Shown in pieces: positions 9,350 through 17,758 of a stretch of DNA of 64,000 bases; the first letter of the stretch is position 1, and every line of letters begins with the position of its first letter. The notes below the pieces were generated by a model. The model saw nothing but the letters and a program-made list of their open reading frames with translations. It did no database searches and had not been told where the DNA came from. This DNA is from Rhodococcus erythropolis NBRC 15567 (lineage in GTDB: Bacteria; Actinomycetota; Actinomycetes; Mycobacteriales; Mycobacteriaceae). The DNA lies in contig NZ_BCRM01000002.1 of assembly GCF_001552595.1 (NCBI RefSeq), positions 183,831 through 247,830 of the forward strand. Reading direction: 5' to 3'. Both the position numbers and the translations under genes were made by a program.

Positions 9350-9435
9350 ATCAGCCTGGGGACTTCTCGTATTCAACTGAGGACACCTTCGACTGACAGC
9401 ACCATCAACCGACTGCACCATCGACCGACAGGGAA

Positions 9436-10008
9436 CTATCGCCGAGGCGCTGCATTCCGCAATCGTTCGGAGAGCAACCGACCCGAAGTGTGAAGCGGAG
9501 CGGGATCCTGACGCGCCCGAGCGAGGACAAGCGCGCCCTCGAGTGCGGACAGAGCGAGAATTGCCTCGGACTCTGCGTCTTCGCGGGACCAACCGTCGGC
9601 TTCGAGGCGCTGAGCCAGCAGCCCCAGCCACGAGTTGTACCCGTCCGCACAAGCACCACGGATGACCTCGGATTCGGTTGCGGCATCCAGTGTTGCCGTA
9701 GCCAGGGCGCATCCACGTTCGTAGTCCGAATCCGACAAACGCGCAGCCAGTGCGGCAGCAAATGCCGAGATCGCGGTGGCGGCATCGGGTGAGCTCTCCA
9801 GGAGATGCCGGATGAAATCGGCCATTGCCTCACCGCGTCGCCTCAGAGCCTCGCCTGCGAGTTCTTCCTTGCCACCGGGAAAGTGAAAGTACAAGGACCC
9901 CTTGGTGGTCGCGCTCGCCGAGAGCACTTCCGACACACCCGTTCCCGCGTACCCCTTCCGCTGCAACAAGTCGGCAGCGGCATCGACCAACAAATCCCTC
10001 GTAGACAT
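9436..10008 (-). CDS. TetR-family repressor, LmrA/YxaF type
   Basis: The 190-residue protein has an N-terminal TetR helix-turn-helix (about 1-47: STRDLLVDAAADLLQRKGY, then TGVSEVLSASATTKGSLYFHF) and a C-terminal ligand domain with GCALATATLDAA, typical of the LmrA/YxaF/QacR-like group. Upstream in-frame codons exist, but the ATG at 10008 begins the canonical domain. It is divergent from the cupin-MaoC operon. The shared intergenic region has two copies of a CCGATYRGTAC element fitting this subfamily's operators, so it probably represses itself and the cupin operon. The ligand is unknown, but related repressors respond to flavonoids, drugs or other small aromatic compounds. Confidence 0.85.
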   Translation of the reverse strand: MSTRDLLVDAAADLLQRKGYAGTGVSEVLSASATTKGSLYFHFPGGKEELAGEALRRRGEAMADFIRHLLESSPDAATAISAFAAALAARLSDSDYERGCALATATLDAATESEVIRGACADGYNSWLGLLAQRLEADGWSREDAESEAILALSALEGALVLARARQDPAPLHTSGRLLSERLRNAAPRR

Positions 10009-10018
10009 AAGTTCAACA

Positions 10019-10032
10019 TACCGATCAGTACA
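10019..10032. promoter_or_regulatory. Probable TetR operator, site 1
   Basis: The sequence TACCGATCAGTACA lies 11-24 bases upstream of the TetR start and overlaps its likely promoter. It shares CCGAT..GTACA with site 2 and resembles the ACC-N4-GGT palindromes bound by LmrA/YxaF-type repressors. Confidence 0.55.
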
Positions 10033-10082
10033 CATATCGACAACACTTGAAGTGCATAAATAGCCAAAACCTTGCATCACTA

Positions 10083-10096
10083 GACCGATTGGTACA
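10083..10096. promoter_or_regulatory. Probable TetR operator, site 2
   Basis: GACCGATTGGTACA contains the palindromic arms ACC/GGT around GATT. It lies upstream of the cupin gene and 51 bases from site 1, consistent with control of both divergent units by the TetR protein. Confidence 0.6.
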
Positions 10097-10158
10097 TGAT
10101 TCGAGAATCGAAACCGGAGCGCAGCCAACGACGCTCACGACGGCAAAGGACCAAATCG

Positions 10159-10686
10159 ATGTCACCGAATTCCGCAAACCACACCACGACGACCGTCCTC
10201 GGACCGGACGTAGATCTCGCCGGGACTCTCGCGGCCACCGGCGTCCGGATGATGGTTCGAAGCAAACAAACCGAGGGAGGATTCTCTCTTGTACAACACC
10301 GCATCGCTCCGCATTCGATGACCTCACCGGTCCATCGCCACAGCCGCGAAGACGAGTACACGGTGGTTCAAAGTGGCCGCGTCGCAGCGATGGTCGGAGA
10401 CGAGGTCGTCTACGCGGAGACTGGCGCCATGATCTTCAAACCGCGTGGCCAGTGGCACGCCGTGTGGAATCCCGACGACGCTCCAGCACGGATTCTCGAA
10501 ATCATCACGCCCGGAGGGATGGAAGACCTGTTCGAACTGATGCCGAAACTACTGGCCGAAGCAGGTTCCGCCGCGGAATCGGTTGCAGCGCGGGTAGAAG
10601 CAGATTTCGGGATCGAATTCGATCTCGTTGCCACCGCCGAGATCGCACAGACGCACGGTGTGGGATTCGGCATCGAAAGTCACTGA
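10159..10686 (+). CDS. Cupin-domain protein
   Basis: This 175-residue single-domain cupin contains the motif-1 elements VHRHSREDEYTVVQSGRVA (about 60-78) and motif-2 GAMIFKPRGQWHAVWNP (about 90-106). The His/Glu/His ligands for a metal ion are visible. The long C-terminal tail resembles quercetin-dioxygenase-like cupins of actinobacteria. The ATG at 10159 has an AAAGGA ribosome binding site. An upstream in-frame ATG (10096) overlaps the TetR operator and lacks one. The gene is followed closely by a MaoC dehydratase and is divergent from a TetR repressor. The substrate is unknown; oxidation or isomerisation of a small aromatic or keto compound is plausible. Confidence 0.75.
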   Translation: MSPNSANHTTTTVLGPDVDLAGTLAATGVRMMVRSKQTEGGFSLVQHRIAPHSMTSPVHRHSREDEYTVVQSGRVAAMVGDEVVYAETGAMIFKPRGQWHAVWNPDDAPARILEIITPGGMEDLFELMPKLLAEAGSAAESVAARVEADFGIEFDLVATAEIAQTHGVGFGIESH

Positions 10687-10721
10687 CCGACTGCCAGCAC
10701 CTACCGATCAAAGGAAGATTC

Positions 10722-11174
10722 ATGCTTGTACTCACCGGAGCAGAAGACCTCAGCGCCAACCTGAACCAAGAGTTGGGCGTCAGCGACTGGCACGATGTCA
10801 CGCAGGAGTCCATCGACGAGTTCGCCCGGGTCACCGGCGACGATCAGTGGATTCACGTCGATGTGGATCGCGCGAAGGAGTCACCGTTCGGTGGAACGAT
10901 CGCGCACGGCAACTACACGCTCTCACTCGGACCCATGTTCTCGTATGCGATGTTCTCGCTCGAGGGTTTTGCGTTTGCTCTCAACTGCGGATTCGACAAG
11001 GTCAGGTTGCCTGCTCCGCTTCCGGTTGGCTCTCGCGTTCGCATGCGTGCGACGTTGAGCAAAGTCGAACCGATCAATGGCGGCGTCCAGATCACGGTGA
11101 CGCAGACATTCGAACGAGAACACGGTGACAAACCCGTGTGCGTCGCCGAGATGTTGACCCGCGCGTATCACTGA
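10722..11174 (+). CDS. MaoC-family hot-dog dehydratase
   Basis: The 150-residue protein has the MaoC/R-hydratase signature FARVTGDDQWIHVD (about 34-47), with catalytic Asp and His, followed by GTIAHGNYTLSL. This family hydrates enoyl-CoA thioesters to (R)-3-hydroxyacyl-CoA. An AAGGAAG ribosome binding site precedes the ATG, and a gap of 35 bases follows the cupin gene, so the two are probably one operon controlled by the TetR protein. It ends 4 bases before the convergent DUF1707 gene. Confidence 0.88.
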   Translation: MLVLTGAEDLSANLNQELGVSDWHDVTQESIDEFARVTGDDQWIHVDVDRAKESPFGGTIAHGNYTLSLGPMFSYAMFSLEGFAFALNCGFDKVRLPAPLPVGSRVRMRATLSKVEPINGGVQITVTQTFEREHGDKPVCVAEMLTRAYH

Positions 11175-11178
11175 AAGG

Positions 11179-11898
11179 TCAGGAGCCGAACATCTTTCGG
11201 ATCGTGGTACCGAAGGGATGCTTCGCGGTGACACTGCCGAATCGCACCTTGCCGTGCACCACCAGATGCAGCGGGCCCATCTGCGGGCCGGAACGAACCT
11301 TGTTCGACGCACTTCCTCCGACTGCCTCGACACCGTTCATGTCCACCGTCGCCTCTTCGGGAACGATCAGTGAAATCGAACTGGCGTAGTCGTCGATCGA
11401 GATGTTCACGACCTGCGTCTGCATCACAGCGCGCGTGAAATCGATAGTCACACTGGACATTCTGGTATCGACCACGACAGCGGGAGGAACGATCCATGCG
11501 CCGTTCCGCGTCACCGTCGCCATTCGTCCACGGATCACGGCAGCATTTGCCGCTCCGTAGTTACCGACTACCGGAGCCCCGACGGGAGCGCGGTAAGGCG
11601 GGCTCGGGTGAACCGGCGGCGGCTGGGGTTGGTATGTCGGCGCAGGATACGGCTGGCCTTGGTACATCGGCTGACCTGCATTGGGATACGCGGGTGGGTC
11701 GTAGTCGGAGATCAGCGTGATGCCCGGAAGATCGGCGAGAACCGAGTTGAGCTCACCTCGCGTCTTTGCAGCCAAGGCAGTGTCCATGCGCTCGGTGAAC
11801 TCACCGAGCGAGAGCATCCCTTGACCGACAGCTTTCTGCAGCAGCTCGCCGACGTGCTCTCGTTCGGCATCGGATACGCGTAGATTCCTGGCCTCCAT
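11179..11898 (-). CDS. DUF1707 SHOCT-like protein with LiaF-like C-terminal domain
   Basis: The 239-residue protein starts with a DUF1707 domain (about 3-58: RVSDAEREHVGELLQKAVGQ, then LSLGEFTERMDTALAAKTRGEL). A Pro/Tyr/Gln-rich linker (about 70-110) follows, and then a beta-rich region with VTIDFTRAVMQ, VNISIDDYASSISLIVPEEA and GSASNKVRSG that resembles the C-terminal domain of LiaF-like envelope proteins. No membrane helix is obvious. It lies 17 bases downstream of the MacR-type regulator on the same strand, so it is probably the last gene of that operon, and LiaF-like proteins often modulate such sensor kinases. That link is inferred. Confidence 0.75.
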   Translation of the reverse strand: MEARNLRVSDAEREHVGELLQKAVGQGMLSLGEFTERMDTALAAKTRGELNSVLADLPGITLISDYDPPAYPNAGQPMYQGQPYPAPTYQPQPPPVHPSPPYRAPVGAPVVGNYGAANAAVIRGRMATVTRNGAWIVPPAVVVDTRMSSVTIDFTRAVMQTQVVNISIDDYASSISLIVPEEATVDMNGVEAVGGSASNKVRSGPQMGPLHLVVHGKVRFGSVTAKHPFGTTIRKMFGS

Positions 11899-11915
11899 GA
11901 TTTCCAGGATAAACG

Positions 11916-12584
11916 TTATTCCAGACCTTGTTCTATCGCGTATCGCGTGAGCTCGACGCGATTGGCCAACTGAAGTTTCCGCAGCGTCGCCTGGACGTGG
12001 TTTTCGACGGTCCGGTGGCTGAGCGAGAGCCTCGTGGCGATCTGTTTTGCGCTCAGCCCCTTGGCGACAAGACGGAGCACTTCGGTCTCACGGTCGGTGA
12101 GCCGAGGCAGCTCGGGTGCGCGATCGTCGGCCGGTGCCGTCGACATCCGGCGGTACTCGCCGAGCACCAATCCGGCGAGGCCGGGTGTGAAGACGGCTTG
12201 TCCGTCGAAAGTCGCTCGCACGGCCTCGAGAAGTTCCGCCACCGAAGCACTCTTGACCAGGTAACCCGACGCTCCGGCTTTGACCGCGTCGAGGACGTCG
12301 TCACGCTCGGCGGAGGCCGAAAGCACCAGTACCTTGCTCTTCGGCGAAACCTCGAGCACCGCGGTGGTGGCGTCGGCACCGTTTCCGTCCGGCAGGTTCA
12401 TGTCCATCAGAACCACGGCCGGTTGCACGGCGGCGGCTCGGCGGCGCGCACTCTCGACACCCTCCGCCGTGGCGCTCACGGTGAAGCCCGCGGCTTCGAG
12501 GTCCCGGGAGACACCGTCGCGCCACATCGGGTGATCGTCGACGACCATCACCGTCACCGGATTCTCGCCCTTTTCGTCAGCCAC
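11916..12584 (-). CDS. macR: NarL/LuxR-type response regulator, MacR-like
   Basis: The 222-residue protein has a receiver domain (VMVVDDHPMWRDGV; phospho-acceptor Asp in VVLMDMNLPDGNG; Lys in YLVKSASV) and a C-terminal LuxR helix-turn-helix (LTDRETEVLRLVAKGLSAKQIATRLSLS in overlapping parts). I chose the GTG at 12584 because GGGGAAG sits 7 bases upstream and the protein then begins at the receiver. It overlaps the kinase stop by 8 bases. The kinase is of the MacS family, so this is the cognate MacR-like regulator. Candidate target sites with a MacR-like repeat occur at 9334-9349 and 39963-39978. Confidence 0.88.
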   Translation of the reverse strand: MADEKGENPVTVMVVDDHPMWRDGVSRDLEAAGFTVSATAEGVESARRRAAAVQPAVVLMDMNLPDGNGADATTAVLEVSPKSKVLVLSASAERDDVLDAVKAGASGYLVKSASVAELLEAVRATFDGQAVFTPGLAGLVLGEYRRMSTAPADDRAPELPRLTDRETEVLRLVAKGLSAKQIATRLSLSHRTVENHVQATLRKLQLANRVELTRYAIEQGLE

Positions 12585-13800
12585 GCTCACTCTTCCCCTT
12601 CGGAACGTTGATCTCCCATTCGGTGCCCTCCCCCGGCCCCGTTTGCAGGACTGCAGTTCCGCCGAGCACCTGTACTCGACCGAGAATGGACTTCGATACT
12701 CCCATGCGGCCTTCGGCCTCGGCCTGCGCCAAGCGACCTTCGGGGATTCCGACGCCGTCGTCGCGGACACTGACGATCACCTCGTCCGGCAGATCTTCGA
12801 GCAATACGTACGCCTTCGCCGCAGGACCGGCGTGCAGCCCGACATTGGACAGGGCATTGTCGACGATGGCTGCCAGTTCGATGGCTCGATCGCGCTCGAT
12901 CACGACCGGGTGCGCGGGCGTCGACACCGACACCGACGTGCTGGCCTGCGTGGTCAGCAGCGGACACAGATCCACTGTCTGTCCGCCGACATCTGCCGCG
13001 GCACCCGAAACCTGCTCGGAAATCAGCATTCTCAACGCGACCTCCTGCTCGCCGGCCAGAGCGGCCAGCTCAGCTGCCTCGCCGCCGAGTGCGGCTCCTC
13101 GCCGGCGCACCATCGCCAGCACCTGCAGAACGCCGTCGTGTACTTCGCGTGCCAAGCGTTCGCGCTCTTCCGTTGCCGCGGCCAGACGTACGGCTTGTTC
13201 GAGTTGCCGATGCGAGCGCCGAGCGGTGGTGGTGGCCAAGCCCAACGCCAGACCAACCGATACGAGAACGGGAGCCGTCGCATCGCGCCAGAGATCCAGG
13301 TTGACCTGATCGCGGATGATCGCGCTGGCCGCCGAAATGACAACTCCGGACGCCATACCGAGCCACGGCCCGCCGAGAATTGCCGCGGAGATGACCGCGT
13401 TGGTGGCCCACAGCGTGGTGGGGAGCGTCTGGTGATTCTGATACCACTCGTGGTCGGAGACCAGCCTCGTCGACGCCATCAGCAAGATGACGACCACCTG
13501 ATCGGCGATCACCACCTGGTACCTCGGCAGCTTCTTCCCGAACAACGCACCGGAGGTCCCGAGCAACAGTGCCGACACCCCGGTCCACACGGCCATCAGA
13601 GCGACGAAGAACCAGCTGAGCCGGGAGTTGGTGTAGTCGGAGGCCGAAGCGAACTGGTAGCTGATCGCGTACACCAGCGTGACAAGGCGAAATGCCTGCG
13701 CCGCCCGCCACAGCGGGGCATCAGGGTCGGTGTCGACGCCCGACGCCTCGCGAACGGTCGGCTGATAGTGCAGCCGACGACGGCGGGTGGGCTCAGTCAT
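12577..13800 (-). CDS. macS: MacS-family sensor histidine kinase
   Basis: The 407-residue membrane kinase has about five to six hydrophobic helices in residues 35-195 with little extracytoplasmic sequence, suggesting intramembrane sensing. A HisKA_3 dimerisation region with the phospho-acceptor in LAREVHDGVLQVLA (about 213-226) follows. The ATPase domain contains DNALSNVGLHA (N-box), DDGVGI and GRMGVSKSI. The architecture matches the MacS family common in Rhodococcus and Streptomyces. Its start overlaps the AI-2E permease stop as ATGA and its end overlaps macR, so the operon is tightly coupled. It probably responds to an envelope signal. Confidence 0.88.
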   Translation of the reverse strand: MTEPTRRRRLHYQPTVREASGVDTDPDAPLWRAAQAFRLVTLVYAISYQFASASDYTNSRLSWFFVALMAVWTGVSALLLGTSGALFGKKLPRYQVVIADQVVVILLMASTRLVSDHEWYQNHQTLPTTLWATNAVISAAILGGPWLGMASGVVISAASAIIRDQVNLDLWRDATAPVLVSVGLALGLATTTARRSHRQLEQAVRLAAATEERERLAREVHDGVLQVLAMVRRRGAALGGEAAELAALAGEQEVALRMLISEQVSGAAADVGGQTVDLCPLLTTQASTSVSVSTPAHPVVIERDRAIELAAIVDNALSNVGLHAGPAAKAYVLLEDLPDEVIVSVRDDGVGIPEGRLAQAEAEGRMGVSKSILGRVQVLGGTAVLQTGPGEGTEWEINVPKGKSERG

Positions 13801-14971
13801 CGGGAGGAGTGGGGTTCACGATGCGAGGCTCGGCGCGCGGCTCGTCGGGTTCGGCGGGGAACAGTGGGGTCTCCGGATCTTCGACGTGCAGTTCGGCATA
13901 CGCGATATCCGGGTCGTCGGCGAGGAGGGAACGAATGGCGGTATTCAGGACCGCGACGATCGGAACAGCCAAGAGCCCGCCGACGATTCCGGCGAGGACG
14001 ATGCCCGTTGTAATGGCGAGAACGACTGCCAGCGGATGCAGGCGAACAGCGCGACCCAACAACAGCGGTTGCATCACGTGCGCTTCGAGCTGCATGACGC
14101 CGATGATGATGCCGAGGACGATCAGTGCCGTCAGGAAACCCTTCGTGACCAGAGCGACAAGCACCGCGAGAAAACCGGTCAGAAATGCACCGACGATCGG
14201 GATGAACGCGCCGATGAACACCAACGACGCCAGCGGCAGGGCGAGCGGCACCCCGAGAATCGCCAGGCCGGCACCGATACCGATCGCGTCGGCGGCGGCA
14301 ACCGCGACCGTGGCCCGCACGTAACCGATCAGCGACCCGAAACCTGCAGAACCGGCGATCCGCACGCGACGACGAGCGTCGGTGGGAACGATCCGGGTGA
14401 CGAACTGCCAGATCTGGTCGCCGCCGTAGAGGAAGAAGATGAGAGTGAACAGCGTCAGCAATGCCCCGGTGAAGATCTCGCCGATGACCGTCGCTGTGGT
14501 CAAGGCGCCGCTGGTCAGGGACTCACGATTGGATTGCACCGACTTGACGACCGAATCACCAGCCTGGCGGATCTGGTCCTCACTGAAATGCAGCGGTCCG
14601 CTGGTGAGCCAGTTCTGAATCTGCGTGACACTGGCCGTGAACTGGTCGGTGAGCTGGGGCAACCCGTCGATGAACTGCTCGACGACAAACGTCATGATTC
14701 CCGCGACCAGTCCGATCGAGGCAAGCAGAACGACGATCACGGCTGCCGAGCGAGGAACACCCCACACCTGTAGCCGATCGACAACCGGAATCAACAGAGC
14801 CGATGCCAGTAGAGCCAGCCCCACCGGGATGAGCACGGTCTCGAGGCGCAGAACCACATATCCGAGAACCAGTAGCCCGGCAAAGATCACGATGAGGCGC
14901 CACGACCATTCCGCCGCGATGCGCACGCCCGGGTGCACCGCCCGAGCGTCGGCGGAGATGGGTTTGTTCAT
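13793..14971 (-). CDS. AI-2E/PerM-family permease, Rv0205 type
   Basis: The protein of about 392 residues has eight hydrophobic segments in the AI-2E exporter family layout. An N-terminal helix pair (about 18-65), a long soluble loop (about 100-165), and a helix cluster with the conserved glycine-rich GLAILGVPLALPLASLVF and PIVGAFLTG are visible. The substrate of actinobacterial members is not known. The start is uncertain between ATG 14971 and GTG 15010, and neither has a strong ribosome binding site. It is the first gene of the operon permease-macS-macR-DUF1707. The neighbouring YbhN-like gene resembles the Rv0204c/Rv0205 pair of Mycobacterium. Confidence 0.82.
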   Translation of the reverse strand: MNKPISADARAVHPGVRIAAEWSWRLIVIFAGLLVLGYVVLRLETVLIPVGLALLASALLIPVVDRLQVWGVPRSAAVIVVLLASIGLVAGIMTFVVEQFIDGLPQLTDQFTASVTQIQNWLTSGPLHFSEDQIRQAGDSVVKSVQSNRESLTSGALTTATVIGEIFTGALLTLFTLIFFLYGGDQIWQFVTRIVPTDARRRVRIAGSAGFGSLIGYVRATVAVAAADAIGIGAGLAILGVPLALPLASLVFIGAFIPIVGAFLTGFLAVLVALVTKGFLTALIVLGIIIGVMQLEAHVMQPLLLGRAVRLHPLAVVLAITTGIVLAGIVGGLLAVPIVAVLNTAIRSLLADDPDIAYAELHVEDPETPLFPAEPDEPRAEPRIVNPTPPDD

Positions 14972-15093
14972 CCTCGAAGCTCGCTCCGCACGCCCCCTGT
15001 TTGCGTTCACCTCGCGAGCCTAACCGGACCGGCCGACACAGGTGAGCGGACCAATAATCGGACGCGCGTACCAACACTTCGAGCTCTGCCAGC

Positions 15094-15107
15094 TAAATTG
15101 AACCCTG
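15094..15107 (+). promoter_or_regulatory. -10 box and leaderless start of the cyclase gene
   Basis: TAAATT (15094-15099) lies 7 bases before the GTG at 15107, and no Shine-Dalgarno is present. The transcript is therefore predicted to begin at the GTG. Confidence 0.5.
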
Positions 15108-16642
15108 TGCGGGCCTCATACAGAGCAATAGCGGTGACCATCCGCAGCCGGTGGCCCCTCTATATGCTCTCCATGCTCGCGGCCAATCTGATCGGCGCGG
15201 TGCTGGTCTTCGCTTTCGTGCGGTACGGCGTTCCGATCCAAGAGTCCGACGCGATAGTTGCCGACCGGGTCCGCAACTTCGCGATCTTCGGCGTTTACCT
15301 GGCATTCGCCGGTGCCGTCAGCCTCACCGCGGCGGCAATGATGTTGAAGTCGGTCATCCGTTGGCGGCTGCGCGGGGGTCCGCCGACGAGGTCCGAGCAG
15401 ATGGCGGCACTGCACGCGCCGCTTCGCCAGGCCATCGTCCACCTGGTGCTGTGGATTCTGGGCGGCATCATCTTCGTGTTCCTGACCATCACCGAGATGC
15501 CCGGACTCGCGATCGCCGTGATCGTGACGGTCTGCATGGCCGCGACCACGACCTTCGGGTTCACCTACATGCTCGGCGAGCGCATCTTGCGTCCGGTCGC
15601 CGCCCAGGCGTTGAGCGAGGGCGAATTCGATCGGACCATGGCGCCGGGCGTCGGAACCCGGCTGGCGATGACCTGGGGACTCGGCACGCTGATGCCCGTC
15701 GCAGGCATCATCTTGCTGTGCTCGACGCAGCTCACGACCGATCTCGAGTTCTCCCCCGACTCGCTCGCGTGGGCGATCCTGCTCATCTCGATCATGGCGA
15801 TCGTGCAGGCCTTTGCACTGTCGATGCTGACGGCTACTCAGATCTCCGATCCGATCCGACAACTGCGACGCGCCATCGAGCGAGTGCAGCGCGGCGCCAC
15901 GGACGTACGCGTCGAGGTGTTCGACGGCAGTGAGATCGGCCGGCTACAGGTCGGATTCAACCGCATGATGAAAGAGTCCGACGAGCGTCGCCTGCTGCGT
16001 GAGCTGTTCGGCCAGCACGTCGGCGAGGACGTGGCCCGGCGCGCGCTGAAGTTCGGTACCGAACTGGGCGGCGAAACTCGATTCGTGGCAGTTCTGTTCG
16101 TCGACATGGTCGGATCAACCGGTGCCGCGGCCGAGCGCCCGCCGGGCGAAGTGGTCGAACTGCTCAACGAGTTCTTCCGTGTGGTCGTCGACGTCATCGA
16201 TCGCCACCACGGTTTTGTCAACAAGTTCATGGGTGATGCGGCGCTCGCCATCTTCGGTGCACCACTCGATCGACCCGACGCTCCGACGGCAGCCCTCGCG
16301 GCGGCTCGCGAGCTGCGGTTCAAGCTCAACGACATCACCGGCTTGGACGTCGGTATCGGCGTGAGCGCGGGACTCGCGGTCGCCGGCAACATCGGTGCTG
16401 CCGAACGTTTCGAGTACACCGTGATCGGCGATCCGGTCAACGAAGCATCACGGCTCACCGAGCTCGCGAAACTTCGGCCCAGCCGAGTGCTGGCGTCGAC
16501 GAGCGCGCTGTATTTCGCCGACGAAGAGGAACAGGCCGAGTGGGAACTCGGCGAGCAAGTCCAACTGCGTGGGCGCCGACGACTGACGCATCTGGCGTGG
16601 CCCGAAAAGTATCCAGAGGTCGATCCGGATCAAATTGGTTAG
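15107..16642 (+). CDS. Membrane adenylate cyclase, class III, with HAMP domain
   Basis: The 511-residue protein makes cyclic AMP from ATP. It has about six membrane helices (residues 10-245), a HAMP linker (SDPIRQLRRAIERVQRGA, about 250-300) and a C-terminal class III cyclase domain. Metal-binding Asp residues are in FVDMVGSTG and NKFMGDAALAIFG. The Lys of NKF and the Asp of VIGDPVNEASRL specify adenine, and the transition-state Asn/Arg are in NEASR. The layout matches the Rv1318c/Rv1319c/Rv3645 group of mycobacteria. The GTG at 15107 appears leaderless. A further open extension upstream is unlikely to be coding. The YbhN-like gene follows after 9 bases. Confidence 0.9.
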   Translation: MRASYRAIAVTIRSRWPLYMLSMLAANLIGAVLVFAFVRYGVPIQESDAIVADRVRNFAIFGVYLAFAGAVSLTAAAMMLKSVIRWRLRGGPPTRSEQMAALHAPLRQAIVHLVLWILGGIIFVFLTITEMPGLAIAVIVTVCMAATTTFGFTYMLGERILRPVAAQALSEGEFDRTMAPGVGTRLAMTWGLGTLMPVAGIILLCSTQLTTDLEFSPDSLAWAILLISIMAIVQAFALSMLTATQISDPIRQLRRAIERVQRGATDVRVEVFDGSEIGRLQVGFNRMMKESDERRLLRELFGQHVGEDVARRALKFGTELGGETRFVAVLFVDMVGSTGAAAERPPGEVVELLNEFFRVVVDVIDRHHGFVNKFMGDAALAIFGAPLDRPDAPTAALAAARELRFKLNDITGLDVGIGVSAGLAVAGNIGAAERFEYTVIGDPVNEASRLTELAKLRPSRVLASTSALYFADEEEQAEWELGEQVQLRGRRRLTHLAWPEKYPEVDPDQIG

Positions 16643-16651
16643 GGTGAGTCG

Positions 16652-17758
16652 ATGGCTCAGCCTGGAAATACCCCACGGCGACTGAGACGACCACGCTCGC
16701 CCGTGGCCGAGACCAGTCGGGCCAGAGGGCGCTTCTGGTGGTTGAAGTGGCTGCTCGGGGTGGCTCTGATCGCCCTTCTGATCGTCGAGGGAATCATCCT
16801 GTGGCCTCGTCTCAACGAGTACTGGCAAGCTCTCACCGAAATCCATTGGGGTTGGGTGGCTGCCTGTGTAGCCGCCCAGGCGGTGTCCCTCAGTGGTTAC
16901 GCGTCCGTTCAGCAGCGCCTTCTCAACGCGGCAGGTGTTGTCGCCGGTCACCTCAAGAACCTCTCGGTCATCTACGCCAGCACGGCGATGGCGTTGACGT
17001 TGCCTGCCGGCCAGGTCTTCTCGACAGCGTTCACGTACAAGCAGACTCGAAAGTGGGGGGCGACGCCGGTTGTCGCGTCCTGGCAGTTGGCAATGTGCGG
17101 TGTCATCGCCGCCGCGACTCTGGCACTACTCGGTGCCACTGGCGCAGTGGCGTTCGGCACCAAGGTCAGCCCGGTGACGCTGACGATTTCGCTCGTCGGC
17201 ATGGCAGCACTGTTTCTGGCGTTGCGATACGTAGCCCAGAATCCCGGCAGCATCGAACGCATCGGGCACCGAGTTCTGGCGCTGTACAACCGTTCCCGCA
17301 AAAACCCGACCGGGCGCGGTATGCACCGTTGGTCCGAAATCCTCAAGCAACTGGACTCGGTTGAACTCAGTCGGACCGACACTGCGGTTGCCTTCGGATG
17401 GTCGGCAGTTCACCGAGTTGCCGACGTCCTCTGTCTCGGTTTCGCTTGTTGGGCAGTAGGAGCCGATCCGTCCTTCGCCGGCCTGCTGATCGCGTTCACA
17501 GCGGCGAAAGCGGTGGGCAGTATTCCCCTCATGCCGGGCGGTCTCGGCTATGTCGAGCCCGTGCTCATCACAGCACTGACCATGGCGGGCTCTACCTGGG
17601 CGCAAGCCGCAGCAGCGGTATTCGTTTATCGGATAATCAGTTTCGTACTTGTCGCTCTGGTGGGATGGCTCATCTTCCTCGTGTCATTCCGTGCAACCCA
17701 CCACGAAGACCTCGAGATGGATCTCGAGTTCGAACGCCGCGAACAGCCGGGCGTTTAA
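16652..17758 (+). CDS. YbhN/UPF0104-family membrane protein (LPG-synthase-type flippase domain)
   Basis: This 368-residue integral membrane protein has about eight to nine helices, a positively charged N-terminus, and the family element GGLGYVEPVLITAL near residue 300. These domains are shared with the flippase part of lysyl-phosphatidylglycerol synthase MprF, but no aminoacyl transferase domain is present. Lipid translocation is therefore a family-based inference. The ATG has AGGGTGAG upstream and follows the cyclase after 9 bases, so the genes are probably co-transcribed. The end overlaps the convergent regulator by 4 bases. Confidence 0.82.
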   Translation: MAQPGNTPRRLRRPRSPVAETSRARGRFWWLKWLLGVALIALLIVEGIILWPRLNEYWQALTEIHWGWVAACVAAQAVSLSGYASVQQRLLNAAGVVAGHLKNLSVIYASTAMALTLPAGQVFSTAFTYKQTRKWGATPVVASWQLAMCGVIAAATLALLGATGAVAFGTKVSPVTLTISLVGMAALFLALRYVAQNPGSIERIGHRVLALYNRSRKNPTGRGMHRWSEILKQLDSVELSRTDTAVAFGWSAVHRVADVLCLGFACWAVGADPSFAGLLIAFTAAKAVGSIPLMPGGLGYVEPVLITALTMAGSTWAQAAAAVFVYRIISFVLVALVGWLIFLVSFRATHHEDLEMDLEFERREQPGV

